DNA of 64,000 bases from Tenrec ecaudatus (Eukaryota; Chordata; Mammalia; Afrosoricida; Tenrecidae), in the NCBI RefSeq assembly GCF_050624435.1, contig NC_134539.1:49570001-49634000 (forward strand). The letters run 5' to 3'. The translations under genes and the position numbers were made by a program. Positions 1-11,010 of this stretch are shown here, one piece after another; position 1 is the first letter of the stretch; each line of letters begins with the position of its first letter. The notes under the pieces are model-generated. The model was not told the origin of the DNA and ran no database searches. It saw only the letters and a program-made list of their open reading frames with translations.

Positions 1-540
1 GAGGAAAAGCCCTTTGCCGTTCACTTCATGCCAACCTAGAGGCCAGAGTTACCTTGCTGCCAGAGACAGTCAACGGGCAGATAGAGTAAACGATGACTCG
101 CCAGGCAGTGGACGTCCGACAGAGGACATTGATCGCTGAGTGCCCCGGCCGACTGCCCTGAGAGGTTATAGACTGGTGTAGGCAGAAGGGACCCAAACAG
201 AGCCCAGCAGGCTTGTGTAGTTGAGGCCACAGATCAGAGAGTCCAAAGACCAAAGTGGTTGGAATTTTCAACCACAGAGTACTTACAAGTATGGAGTGGA
301 GAGAGTGAGAACACTGGATATCTGAAGATAATCCTTTTCAGATACTCCGCTGAGGACCGCGAGCTTGTACATATGATAAACTCACTCGAGACTAGGGCGC
401 GAGCACATGAAATATGAGCAGTAGCACATACAGAGGCCTTGCCACAGTGCAGGGAACAATTAGCCCTGGACTGACCAACCGCTGTTGTGATTCTGCCCAA
501 CAAATCTTCAAAGCCAAACCCCAAATGAGCGAACTACTTG
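1..540. other. KIAA1958 last intron, unrecognised sequence
   Basis: No repeat family, splice site or credible coding frame is recognised here. Short open frames on the minus strand have no domain-like composition. By position it is intronic to KIAA1958. Confidence 0.4.
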
Positions 541-544
541 TTAC

Positions 545-914
545 CAAGTAACTTCACTGCATCCTAGGTCAAAGCTTAGGAATATTTGCCGAAATACCAA
601 AATATCTAAAACCCAACAAATAAAATTCATAATGTCTGGCATCTAAACAAAAATTACCAGACATGCAAAGAAGTGGGTTATAAGTTATACCAGCCTCCAA
701 TAAAATAATTTTTAAAAAGAAGTGGGTTATATCTCTTAACTAATAAATCAATTATAGCCAACCTAGAATGCACACAGAATTCAAATGACCAGACAAGGAC
801 ATTTTAAAACTTATTATAACTGCATTTAATACGTTTTAAAAGTTAAGTACAGGCATAGATACTAATAAAAAGAAAACCAAACATAACAACATCCACAAAG
901 ACCACCTAAAGAAA
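545..914 (+). repeat. Ancient L1 (L1M-type) relic, ORF1 region, left part
   Basis: The stretch around 625-665 ('aatgtctggcatctaa', 'aaaaattaccagacatgc') and 795-830 ('gacaaggacattttaaaac', 'ttattataactgcat') matches the recalled 5'/ORF1 region of old mammalian L1 elements. It is broken by a 33-bp insertion at 683-715 and by an L1 3' end at ~915-1503, and resumes after 1505. Confidence 0.65.
667..731 (+). mobile_element. 33-bp truncated L1-tail insertion with 16-bp target duplication
   Basis: The 16-mer aaagaagtgggttata occurs at 667-682 and exactly again at 716-731. Between them lies 'agttataccagcctccaat' plus 'aaaataatttttaa', the last ~30 bases of the lineage L1 tail found elsewhere in this window (ending 'cccccaataaaatgattta'). 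This is a complete retrotransposition event reduced to its 3' end. Confidence 0.85.
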
Positions 915-1503
915 TATAAAATGGTACAGCTGTCATGGAAAGTTGGGCCTTCCTCAGGAATTTAACCATAAAATCACCATCCGATGCAAAGTTCCCTTCC
1001 TGGGTGGACACTCAGAGGATTGTACATCAATGTTCATGGCAGCATTATTCACAATGGTTAAAGGGAGAGATAAAACCAGGTGACCATGGACAAAAAAGCA
1101 AAATTTATATCTATTCAATGGAATATTAATCATAAAAGGAGTGGAATTCTGATACATGCTTTAACATGGATGAACCTGGAAAGCATTAAAATGGCCCAAA
1201 TTATGCTAAATCAGGCATACAAAAATTATATGTTTCCAGTTACATGAAATACCTAAAATAAATATAGAGAGGGGAGACAGGAAGGAGATTCGCGGTTACT
1301 GGGGGAATCACAAGAGCGGGAAATGGAAGATTATTCCTTAATGAGTACAGTCCCTATTTGGAATGACGGACACTTTTTATAAATAGGTAGTTATGGAAGT
1401 TGCACAATGTAATATAACATGCTCCTGAATTGTACACTCAAAAATTATTTAAGAATACCTATTTTTTATGTTATATGTGTTCTGCCACAGAAAAAATTAA
1501 CCA
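915..1503 (+). repeat. L1M-type 3' terminal region
   Basis: The order of landmarks matches the 3' end of old L1 elements: 'ttcatggcagcattattcac', 'caatggaatattaatcat', 'gatacatgctttaacatgga' followed by 'tgaacctgga', a 'ggggag' G-rich block, and 'gaattgtacactc' near the end. It interrupts the L1 ORF1-region relic on either side. Confidence 0.75.
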
Positions 1504-1504
1504 A

Positions 1505-2110
1505 AAACAACAACAAAAGACTCACATTGAATTTCTGGAAATAGAACCATAATATATAAGATGAAAAATCCATTGGATAAGCACACTAGACGAGAAAACA
1601 AGAGGCATGAAGATATAACAGTAGTAACTATTTAAAGTGAAACATGGAAAGAAAATGACAATTAAAATATAATAATATCCAAGAGCTGTAGGATGCTTTT
1701 AATGTACATGTAATGGAAATCTCTGAAGAAGGAAAGAGACAGAGAGGGCATATAAAAATATTGGAAGTAGACTAGTCCAATTTTTACTAAAACCCATATA
1801 AAAATGAATAAATCTACACCAAGGCTCGTTGTAATGAAATTGCCCAAAATTGGAGATAAAGGGGAAATCTGAAAGCCATTGGGGTGGCGGTGAAGGGAAG
1901 ATATTTCGTTAGCAAAAACTCCGTTGGAAGGTAGTACAACACATCTTTTAAGTACGGAAGCAAAAACAAAAAAAAGAAGCTGTCAACCAAAAAGTCCAGA
2001 GACAATATCCCTTGAAAATGAAGTAAGGTTTGTTCAGACGTTAAAAAGCGGAAGCATTCATCAGCAGCGTACGTGGAGCCTTCCACGCGGAGGGAAATGC
2101 CACCGCACGT
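1505..2110 (+). repeat. Ancient L1 relic, ORF1 region, right part
   Basis: This continues the element left of 915. 'agatgaaaaatccattgga' at ~1560 and 'gataaaggggaaatctgaaa' plus 'gtacaacacatcttttaagt' at ~1855-1955 are recognisable, strongly mutated L1 segments. No open frame survives. Confidence 0.55.
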
Positions 2111-2227
2111 AAGACCCACAGGTGTGAAGGCCCCGAGACGCGCTCGCTACGTGGGTAGGTGTTTTTGTTTTGTCTGTTTCTTTTCCCCCCATAAATCCTT
2201 TTAATGGGGTGTGTTTCTATAGGTGCG

Positions 2228-3085
2228 TGTGTTTAACTTTTTTATTGAGACCTGAGTGAAGGTTTACAGATCAGTTTTCCAACCAGTCACACACTATTTG
2301 TTTTAGGTCACTGATTGCAGTCCCCACACTGTACCCACACTTAGCCCAACCCTTGGGCTTTCTGTCTCCATTTCTCTTTCTTTCCTAACTCACTTCAACT
2401 TTGGCCTCGGGGAAATGCCGTTTTGGTCTCAAATATTTGATTAGTGTAAGGTGCGCGCTCCGAGGGCCATAGTCCCCCTGATGACTAGTCTGTGGTTGGG
2501 CTGAAAATTGAATCATGGGAGTGAGTTGATTTCTAGACATGAAGGGGTGACTAAGGGCCCAAGGCTGGGGGCTCCATCAGCCTCTCTGCTGAGTAAGCCT
2601 GGTCCTTTGTATGATTGTGAGTTTGTCCCATGTTCTTCTCCCACTCCCGGGTCCTCTAAGGCGGCCCCTTTCAAAGCAGTCTTCCTCAGTTTTCCTCAAG
2701 CTCGTGTCCCCTGGGCAGGAAGGGGCCCCGGGGCAGCCACGCACAAGCTGTTAAGGACCCAGGAGCTACCCGGCGCAGTAGGCTGTAGATCATTGTTGTG
2801 TGCCCCGCGGTGTCCCAGTTGACGTCGGTGTTCTGTGAGACACTGGTCTTGGGCCCCTGGCCCCGTGACACGTTTCCTAAAGGTGTTTGGTTATGTCTCC
2901 AAAGTTTTCATAACTTTGCCCCTGTCATGTCCTACCACATTCATGCATGTATTTGGAGCTAAAGTAAGCACAGATATCCTGTGCCCAACCTCTATGTATT
3001 TGTGGATCTGCTCCCTGCCCCTCCCACATGGTTCAGCCTGAGTGCCTGTGTGGTACCCACGTGGAGGCCGCTGGTGATGCAGGAC
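2228..3085 (-). repeat. L1 3' UTR relic, minus orientation
   Basis: It begins on the plus strand with 'ttttttattgagacctgagt' followed by 'gaaggtttacagatcag', the reverse complement of a mammalian L1 3' end. CT-rich and 'ggccatagtcc' segments follow, as expected for the L1 3' UTR read backwards. Divergence is high, so boundaries are approximate. Confidence 0.55.
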
Positions 3086-3100
3086 TGAGTGGGTTGGCTC

Positions 3101-3131
3101 TTGCCGTCGCCGTCGCCGTCTCCGTCACCTC
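3101..3131. repeat. Imperfect CCGTCG microsatellite
   Basis: Four to five tandem 'cgccgt/ctccgt' units follow 'ggctcttgccgtcgcc'. The run is short and contains CpG dinucleotides. Confidence 0.6.
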
Positions 3132-3289
3132 TGCTGGCCTTTTTGGCTAAACAGGAAGTGCTGTGATATCATTTGAAGGTTGATTGTGATCAGTTAAATA
3201 TATAAACTATAAACTGTCAACAACCACCAAGAAAAACCAAAATCATTTAGCTAATTCACCAATAAAATGAACTTATACAAAGGATATGA

Positions 3290-3870
3290 CTGATGCTGAC
3301 AGGAAACCAGGATAAAGGGAATCAGACGTCTCACTATGAAATTGCATCAGGAAGCCAGAGACAACGAGGCAACCTTTTTAAAGAGCTGAAAGAGGGTAGG
3401 AACTGGTGGACTTGACAACCTAGAATTTTATGCTCAAATGAAATAAGAAAAAAAATCTTTTGTAGACAGAAATGAAGAGAATTGATTACCCGAAGAACTA
3501 CACAACAATATAAGTCAAAGGATCCTCTTTAGGCAGAGGCAAAATAATACCAGACCAAAACGTGACTCTCACAAAAGGGATGAGAAATGGCAATTGTGTG
3601 CAAAAATATAAAATATTTCCCCTTATTTTTCATTTATTTTAAAGGTAACAAGTTACAGAACAATACCAATGTGTATTGGGTTCATAGTATCCATCAAGGA
3701 AAAATGTATGTCAACGGCAGCACAGGGAACAGGAGGAAGGATGAGAGATTCATTCGATTGTGTGAGAGTACAATATTTGATAGTGGATTGAAAAGGTAGA
3801 GATGTACATTGTACGCCTTAAAAGTCATTAAAAATACAAAACTGACAAATGAACCCTCTAGTGGCGGTAA
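3290..3870 (+). repeat. L1M-type ORF2 end / 3' UTR relic
   Basis: 'tagaattttatgctcaaatg', 'gtagacagaaatgaagagaa', 'ctctttaggcagaggcaaaa' and 'taataccagacc' follow the order of the distal part of old L1 elements. It is heavily mutated and has no open frame. Confidence 0.55.
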
Positions 3871-4229
3871 ATGAAATTGTAAATAATACTCAGGCCAAAA
3901 GAAGACAGGAAGAGAGAATGAGAAAAAGGGAACAAAGGGCCAAAGAGCAAGAGACAGCAAGATGGCAGAGCGAAATCCAGCCATCTTCATGATTCCATTA
4001 AGCGGGGCGGACGCAGCAGTCCAATGAGAGAGCTCGTCGGGCTGAACTCCAAGTTCTCCACAAGAATCTCATCTTGAAAATAAGACTCAGAGAGTTGAAC
4101 GTTAGAGGATGAGACAAGAGGTGCACTCTACAAACATTGATCGTGAGCCTAGAGTGGCAATTAATAATAAGTGAAGCAAACGTATACGAAGGACTTGTAC
4201 CAAGAACAGGAAGGACATTTTTGCAATCC
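3871..4229. other. Unassigned intronic sequence
   Basis: An A/G-rich stretch without a recognised family. It may be part of the LINE material on either side, but I could not match it with confidence. Confidence 0.3.
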
Positions 4230-5342
4230 AGCTATCACTCACAGCGACTCTGCAGCACAATGAAATACCGCCCTGGCCTCGCCGTACTCACATTTGTCAT
4301 GTTGGAGCCCGGTGCTGCAGCCATGTGTCATGTGTCAGTCCATGTGTCATGTGTCAGCCCATCTCAGTGGAAGTCTTCCTTTGTGTCTCCCATTGGCCCA
4401 CCCTTTACCAAGCACGATGTGCTTCTCCAAGGACTGGGCCCTCCTGCTGACATGGGAAGGTACGCAAGGCACACTCACACCATTGTGCTTCTAAGGAGTG
4501 TTCTGGCTGTACTCGATCCACGACGGTTTGTGCTTCCGGCATTCAGTCCATTGTGTATTTATTGTCTTACTAGTACCCTAGGAGCTCTGGTGGTGTAGGG
4601 GTTACACGTTGGGCTGCGTTCCCCACGGTCAGCACTCAGAAACCCCCAGCCGCTCCCCAGAGAAGGACTGAGCTTTCTACTCCCGTAGACAGTGACAGTC
4701 TCGGAAACCAGCAGGGGCTCACTACGGTCAGCCTTGACACAATGGCAGTGAGCGAGAGTGCCAATACCATAATTGAAGGGCATCGATTCTTCTATCGCCC
4801 TTACTCATTGTCTAGCTCTTACATGCATATGAGGCCATTGAAAATACCATGGCTCATTACAAAATTAAGCCTACCTCTCTAGGTCTACGGAGAGAAAAAA
4901 GGAAAAGAAAATCCCATGGCTTGGTTCAGGCACACCTTAGTCCTCCAAGTGACGTCTTTGCTTTTGAATACTTTACACTGGTCTTCTGCAGAGATTGTCC
5001 AGTGCAGTACAGTATTTGATCTCTCGACTGCAGTTTCCATGAGTGTTGATCATGGATTCATGTAAATGATCTACAACCCTTTACAATTCCAGTCCTTTTT
5101 CCATTTATCATTATATTGCTTATTGGTCCATTTATGAGGATATGGGATTATGGTTACATTGATTATTATAGTCTTTGATTTTCATCAATAACTACTTCAA
5201 TTCCCCTTCATTTTCAGCCAGTAAGGTTGTGTCATTTTCTTATCACGAGTAATTACTAAGGCTTCCTTCAAGCCTGATGCCACGTTCTTCTTCATATGGT
5301 CCAGCTTCTCAGATTATTTGCTCAGCATACAGATTGAATACG
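4230..5342 (-). repeat. RTE/BovB-like LINE, 3' part, minus orientation
   Basis: On the plus strand the order is 'cagcgactctgcagcaca', 'cagcccatctcagtgg', 'aagcacgatgtgcttctcca', 'ttacatgcatatgaggccat', 'gaaaataccatggctcatta', 'agattatttgctcagcatac'. This is the reverse complement of an RTE reverse transcriptase and 3' region as known from afrotherian and ruminant genomes. A SINE interrupts it at ~4576-4757 and a mariner relic cuts it at ~5345; it resumes at 6545. Confidence 0.75.
4576..4757 (+). repeat. Afrotherian SINE inside the RTE relic
   Basis: The head 'aggagctctggtggtgtagg' and 'gttacacgttgggctgc' are followed by the body 'gctttctactcccgtagaca' and a decayed tail. RTE sequence resumes at 'gccaataccataattgaa', so the SINE is younger than the LINE. 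Confidence 0.75.
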
Positions 5343-5344
5343 AG

Positions 5345-6540
5345 TGGGTACCCGCCCCCCCAAAAAAAGAACCCCCTCTCCCCCAAGCTATTATTTACAT
5401 TTTTGTTTTTTACCAAACAACCTTATTACCTTCAAAGTACTCTCCATTGCACTTAATGCATTTGTCAAATCTGAGATTCCATTCTTGGAAACATTTTTCA
5501 AACTCATCTGTGTGGATGGCTGACAGCACCTCCCCGGTTCTTTCCTACGCCTCTTCTGTGTCCTTTCATGTCCCTCTTTATTCGTGGAAACAAAAAGAAG
5601 TCCCACAGAGCAGAGTCAGTCAGGTGCGTGGGGCAAGAGAAGCATGCTGATTTTTGCCAAAGACTGGTGCACTGATAAGGCTGCGTGAGCAGGTGCATTG
5701 TCTTGGTGGCAGAACCAGTCTCCATGTGCCATAAATCAGGCCTTTTATGTCACACACTGTTATGCAATCTTTTCAGAAACTCTAACTAGAAAGCTTGGTT
5801 AACAGACTGACCTGGTGGAATGAACTCCAAATGCACCCGGAGTCAACATTTTCATCCATTCAGGAAGTTGACAGACGTCCAGAACAAGGTGGATCAATAA
5901 CCAACATCTTACCCTCCCTTTTTGGGGGGGAATTAGTTTTGAGCTGTAATTAACACATTGTTAATAGTCCCATTATATGAAGAAGGGTTGTGCTGTCATC
6001 ACCGCAGTCACGTGGGACACCTTTTCTTTCTTGTACCCATTGCTGTTGATTCCCATTCCCCTGGCCCTGCCCTTCGATGCCCTTCGCCTTCTTAGAAACA
6101 AGAAAACCACTCGTACACTTGAGTTTTTCCCAGAGCGCTGTCCTTGTAAGCTGTGCTCAAGATCACAACAGTTTCTGCAGCATTTTTCCCGATCAGGAAA
6201 CAAAATTTCATAGCTTCACACTGTTTTCTTAATTCAGCCATAAAAAACCCCAATGTTTGAGCGAGACTGCTTTTACAAAAAATTTACTGTGACCAGAGAG
6301 AACCTTCCCAGGCAACACCACTGCGTGCACTGACTCAAAACAAGCTGTTTGATGCTCCCCTGGTGGGAAAAATTGCTTACTATGAAAGTTCCACTCAGAG
6401 GAGGATTTTTCCATTTGGGGTGGGGGTGTGCTCCTTGTAGTATGGTAAAAGACTCTGGTTTTAAACTAGGCACCATCCTATTTTTCTGTTCCAAAAATGG
6501 CCATTTGGTCTATGTACAGCTTCCATATAAACAAAATTAT
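5345..6540 (-). mobile_element. Mariner (Tc1/mariner) transposon relic inserted in RTE
   Basis: The minus strand encodes fragments of a mariner transposase. Near 6210-6120 are 'MKFCFLIGKNAAETVV' and 'LGKTQVYEWFS' (N-terminal helix-turn-helix region). Near 5875 is 'GRLSTS.MDENVD'. Near 5740-5600 come 'KRPDLWHMETGS' and then 'LWDFFLFPRIKRDMKGHR', the block carrying the last catalytic Asp in mariner families. The central part with the first two catalytic aspartates is missing, and ~170 bp around 5930-6100 does not fit the transposase. Stops and frameshifts make it dead. RTE sequence on both sides shows that it inserted into the LINE. Ends were not resolved to the base. Confidence 0.8.
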
Positions 6541-6544
6541 GTTC

Positions 6545-6688
6545 TTAAATTCCTTTTCTTTGCAATGTTATCCATAATGTGATACGAGTCACACAAACGT
6601 CTTTGCATAGTGAATAAAACACAGATCAACATCATATTGGTATTCTCTGCTTTCAACTGAGATCCATCTGGCAGCCCCATTTCAGGAG
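6545..6688 (-). repeat. RTE/BovB-like LINE, continuation after mariner
   Basis: 'tttgcaatgttatccataat', 'gtctttgcatagtgaataaa' and 'tattggtattctctgctttc' are the reverse complement of the RTE reverse-transcriptase segment that precedes the part left of 5342. The orientation switches abruptly at about 6688. Confidence 0.75.
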
Positions 6689-7100
6689 GCAGCATATGAA
6701 CAAAAACTGCTGGTACTAAAAGAAGCAGTCCAAGCTCCACTGAAGGAATTGGCAAAAAACAAAAAATAGCCTCCAGGAATTGACAAGACTACCAACGGAG
6801 ACATATGGATTCAGCAATGGCAGTACTTATCTATGCCAATCAATTTGGATGACAGCTACCTGGCCAACCAACTAGAAGAGACCCATATTTATACCCATTT
6901 CAAAGAAAGATGATCTAATAGAATATAAAAATTATCCATCATTGTCACTAGTATCACACACAAGTCACATTTGGTGAAAAAATAATTTAAAAACATTTGC
7001 AGTAGTCTGTTGACAGTGAGTCACCAGAATTTCCAGCCCACTTGGAAGAGGATGTGGAAGCAGATACAGCATTGATGTCAGGTGGTCCTCTATGCTAGGG
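6689..7100 (+). repeat. RTE/BovB-like LINE, inverted 5' segment
   Basis: Sequence from 'tttcaggaggcagcatatga' through 'ggcaaaaaacaaaa', 'ctacctggccaaccaacta', 'gaagagacccatatttat' to 'gcattgatgtcaggtgg' is the same LINE read on the plus strand. Its last consensus position (7077-7098) meets the first consensus position of the minus-strand piece (near 6665-6688). This is the signature of an inverted 5' segment from one insertion. Confidence 0.75.
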
Positions 7101-7259
7101 AGCCCTAACATTTTTTGTCTCTTATCCAACTACTCTCTTGAAATGCAGGCTCCAAGTTCACAGCTGCTCCCTCTATTAGATAGTAGGTATTTCAAACTCC
7201 AACTGAACGGAACTTCTCATCTGTGCAGGCTTCTCTGCTTGGTGACCATTCCATGCTTT
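7101..7259. other. Unassigned intronic sequence
   Basis: No family recognised between the inverted RTE segment and an L1 fragment. Confidence 0.3.
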
Positions 7260-7424
7260 GAGTTGTTCATGAATAAAACTTGGGAGTTAGTCAAAAGAGA
7301 AGTGCAAAACGCAAGTCACAGTGATATATTGCTAGACACCCACTAGACTGACTGAACATTTAAAAACTGGCGATAGCAAATTTTGGTAAGGATATAACAG
7401 GTTTCTAAACTTACTTGCCTGTAT
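7260..7424 (+). repeat. L1M-type ORF2-end fragment
   Basis: 'gacacccactagactgactg' and 'gcaaattttggtaaggatat' correspond to the region just before the L1 3' UTR where old elements carry a dense run of recognisable words. It is interrupted by a short hAT-like element at ~7425. Confidence 0.5.
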
Positions 7425-7590
7425 GCCCCTTTTTAGAAAAAAAGGAAAAATTACTCGGTGTCCCTCTCCCCCAGCAATTAAAAATGTTTGTTTTATAGAC
7501 TGCAATCCAGAATAAGGAGCCAGCGCCCCGCAGGGTAGCTAGCTGTATAAGCTACCACTTTGGGAAACACTAATCGAGAGCAAACAGGAT
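7425..7590 (+). mobile_element. Short hAT-like non-autonomous element, copy 1
   Basis: The internal words 'ctcccccagcaatt', 'gcaatccagaat' and terminal 'accactttgggaaacacta' recur in the same order in a second copy at ~52127-52300. The right end resembles a hAT terminal inverted repeat ('gtgtttcccaaagt' in reverse). The left end is decayed. Confidence 0.5.
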
Positions 7591-8165
7591 GCTATGCCTT
7601 GCTAGTAAACATATCAGTGGCACAACCAAAGCTACTGAAATGTGAAAAGAAGCAATGCAAGACACGGACAAGAACTTAACAGGAAATCTGTGAAAAGTAC
7701 ACCTGAGGGGGTGGAAGCCCTAAAGCATTAGAAATCAGGAAACTGCAAATTAAAACTATAATGAGATAGTATGTAATATAAACTACCAGAAAATAAATAT
7801 TATCAGATTTGGTGAGACGGTAGAGCAACAAGAATATTAGTCACTCCTGTTCAGACTCTGTTACTGCAACTCTTTGTAATACAATTGGTAACTGTCTTAA
7901 AAGTTGAACCTAAGCACACACAGGAACCAGCGATTCCACCTCTAGGAGTAAGCCCCAGAGGAAAATCTTTCCCATGCATACTAGAAGGTATGTAAAGAGC
8001 ATTAGTCATAATAAATAACCAAAATCAAACTGGATATAAAAAAACTGGCTCTAATCCAAATGTCCATAATCAAGGGAAAAGGTAACAGCTATATTTGAAC
8101 AGCGGAATATTATCCAACAGGGAAAATAAGTACGACAGACACTCTGAACCACAGGGTAAACTGCT
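7591..8165 (+). repeat. L1M-type 3' region fragment
   Basis: 'actgcaaattaaaactata', 'tgagatagtatg', 'gcgattccacctctaggag', 'ataataaataaccaaaatc' and 'tccaaatgtccataatcaag' are mutated versions of the old L1 3' region. No open frame. Confidence 0.65.
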
Positions 8166-8214
8166 GGTGAACCGTGGAGTTTACATCGGCACAGGAGATA
8201 AGGGTAAGTAAAAG

Positions 8215-9065
8215 GCTTTGCTGCTAGGGTTCCAGACACTGGCTTATCCCGCACACAACGTGTGAGCCTGTGTCTACGAGCAAGCCATGGCCCAGGGCCT
8301 CTCCTTCCGCAGGACACGGACCCCAGTCTCACCAGAGCGCCTTCAAAACAGCGTCCAGTCAAGACGTGGCCTCATCAGAAGACCCCGAACAAACAACCAT
8401 TTTGATGCAAATGAGCAGAGTTGGAATGGAGACCCCAAGCCCATCTGTAGACAACTGGACATCCCCTCACTGAAGGGTCACAAGGAAGGGATGAGCCAGC
8501 CAGGGTGCAGTATAGCAACGATGAAACATACAACTTTCCTCTAGTTCTTTAATGCCTCCTCCCCATCCCCCCCACCCCATCATGACCCCAGTTCTCTCTT
8601 ACAAATCTGGCTAGAACAGAGCATGTACACTGGTACAGACAGGAGTTGTCGACACACAGAATCCAGGACAGATAAGCGCCTCAGGAGCAGTAATGGGAGT
8701 AGAGATACCATGAGGGTAGGGGAAGGTGGGGAAGAAGGGGGAGAAAGAAGGAACCAATCGCAATGATCATCGTACACCACCACCACCCTCTGGGGGACAA
8801 ACAGCAGAAATGTGGGTGAAGGGAGACAGCAAACAGTGTAAAATATGAAAATTAAAATAAGTTTTTAATTATCAAGGATTCACGAGGGTGGAGGGGGGGA
8901 GGGGAGGGAGGGGAAAACGAGCTGATACCAAGGGCTCAAGTAAAAAGAATATGTTTTGGAAATGATGATGGCAACGTATGTACAAATGTGCTTCTTACAG
9001 TGGATGTATGGATGGTGATCAGAGCTGTAAGAGCCCCCAATAAAATGATTTATTAAAACTTAAAA
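8215..9065 (+). repeat. Lineage L1 3' UTR, plus orientation
   Basis: A long copy of the family most abundant here. It contains 'caagcccatctgtagacaac', 'gagcatgtacactggtacag', a G/A-rich block, 'cttcttacagtggatgtatgg' and the polyadenylation end 'ccccaataaaatgattta' at 9034-9052. Reading frames inside are incidental. Confidence 0.7.
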
Positions 9066-10734
9066 AATTAAAAGCCTCTCAGGTGATCTGCTGGGCACTT
9101 GAATTCAAAACAGAGAGGTCAGCTAGAAGACTGTCATGACTGGGTTTGGGGACTCCAAAGGGGTAATCTTGGTAGATTTTCTGGGAAGAGACAGGATGAT
9201 TATGGAGGCTTATTAGGATAAAATTTTAAGAAAATGGAAAACTCCATTGGGGAGGAAAAGGCTAGGAGTGCAATGCTGTAGAATCTCTTCCTATCATTGC
9301 TATGCCCTTGTTGTCCTATGAGATTATTCTTAATCTTAATGTACCTCATCCATGCCTACAACCCTAATCTTACCCCTCAAACATCTTCCTGTTCCCCACA
9401 CTCAGGGACGTTGAAAGAAATAGTGTGAGTCCTCCAGGAAGCCTTGTTTCGGTGTGGTGTAAATGAAAGGGCAGAGGAGGCTTTGGGGGAGGCTTAGCGG
9501 GACGGAAACCCCACCTCCAGGAGTGTGCAGACTGACACGGAGGCTGCTGCTTCATGTATTTTCACCTTTTGTTCAATAGAGGTGTCTGAGATCTTAGCGC
9601 AACGCTCTTACTTACCCTCACGTATGTTAGACTCCTGATGAAATCGGAACATGGACCATGGTTTAGATAATGGCATGGTGTGGGGGTGAAATGTGCTCAT
9701 TCGTGTAACTCTGGTAGTTGTGTTAGCAGATGCTCTTTTTCAGAGGAAAGAGATGCTGAGATGTTTACAGGCGAAGGCATGTGTCAGCTTACTCTCAAAG
9801 TCAGGAAAACTGGAAACACAGGAGACAGAACAAGCACACAGGTGACAGAGGCCAAAGGAAACTTGGCAAATCTCAGCTAAGGATATACAAAGGCTCTTTA
9901 CCGTATTGCACCTTCTCCTAAGTGTGAAATCGTCTCAGAGTAGAACATACAAAGAACACTCCTCGAGCTCTTCAGTGGCAAACGATCCCCGGCCAACTTT
10001 GCAGAACTCACAGGCAGGCAGGACGTGGCAGCGCATCATATTAGGCATACGTGCACATGTGATATAATTGTGGGGCAAGAAATTAATGAACGATAGCATT
10101 TAAGATCATTTCCTCAGTGAGCATTTGAGGGCATCACAGTGGAATGATGACAGACTTTATTAGTAGACAGTGGCTTCAAAAAATTTGTGGGAAAACGTAA
10201 TAAAAAGATAATGGAACTTTTCCACAACCGTTGAGAAGCCCCCTCATACAGGAGACAATATTAATAATGGTCTAGTTCTTATGATAGATTCTAGATGTTG
10301 GTTTGCTTCCATAGTTCATAACATACCTAAGTTCCATTTATTTTAAATGTATAGCAACTAATGAATACAAAGTAAACGGTCATTTGAAAATCGGTTGTTT
10401 ACTAACCCCGAGAGCCCAGTGGGTCGCCTGTGAGCAGGGCGCTCCTTTTTCTTTCCCTGCTTTGCTCCTCTCCCCGCTCTCTTCTCTCGTACGGCTGCAG
10501 GAAAGCCAACGACCCCTGGCTGTCCATTCAAAACCAAGGGCGTCCTCGCGCTCACGATTGTGGTCCAGGGACCAGGCTAAAGAATCATCACACGCAGTGG
10601 CAAATAGGATTTTCTCATTGTTGGGAGCTTTGAAGCCTGAACCTGCTCATAGCTCACTAGGAGCCCTTGAGTACGTATTACACATCAGTTTCATAGCAAT
10701 AGCATTAAAAACAATCATGATGGAGGGGAGGCTC
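9066..10734. other. KIAA1958 intron, no recognised feature
   Basis: Mixed-composition sequence. I see no coding homology, RNA gene or recognised repeat. The frame at 10384-10773 has no family resemblance. Confidence 0.4.
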
Positions 10735-10830
10735 CACTGTGCTGTAGGCACTACGTGTGTTAGACACTGTTGATTCTTTCTCCCTTGATCCTCACAGAAA
10801 TCCTGTTATGCAAAGCTCAAGCCAGTTCAC
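10735..10830 (-). repeat. MIR-like fragment
   Basis: 'ctgtaggcactacgtgtgtt', 'agacactgttgattc' and 'cttgatcctcacagaaatcc' resemble the reverse complement of the MIR core. Short and diverged. Confidence 0.4.
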
Positions 10831-10867
10831 CCTTCTTAGAACAAAGGGGAATTTCTATGGTTATGTG

Positions 10868-11010
10868 GCCGCAATCCGGAAAGTCTGCAGTTCAAAACTA
10901 CCAAGGGACAGTCTTGGAAACTTGAAAGGGCCGCTCTGCCCTGTCCTACAGGGTTGTTATGAGTCAGCATGGACTCGATGGCAGTGGGTTAAGTTTGTTT
11001 ATTTGTTTGT
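10868..11010 (+). repeat. Afrotherian SINE, 5' truncated
   Basis: Body and tail are clear: 'ctgcagttcaaaactacca', 'gctctgccctgtcctacag', 'ggttgttatgagtcagcat', then 'ggcagtgggttaagtttg' and a T/G-rich tail. The tRNA-like head is missing. Confidence 0.8.

Noticed and set aside
4576-4757. tRNA gene suggested by the SINE head
   Set aside because: The tRNA-like part belongs to a dispersed SINE with many copies and no intact cloverleaf.
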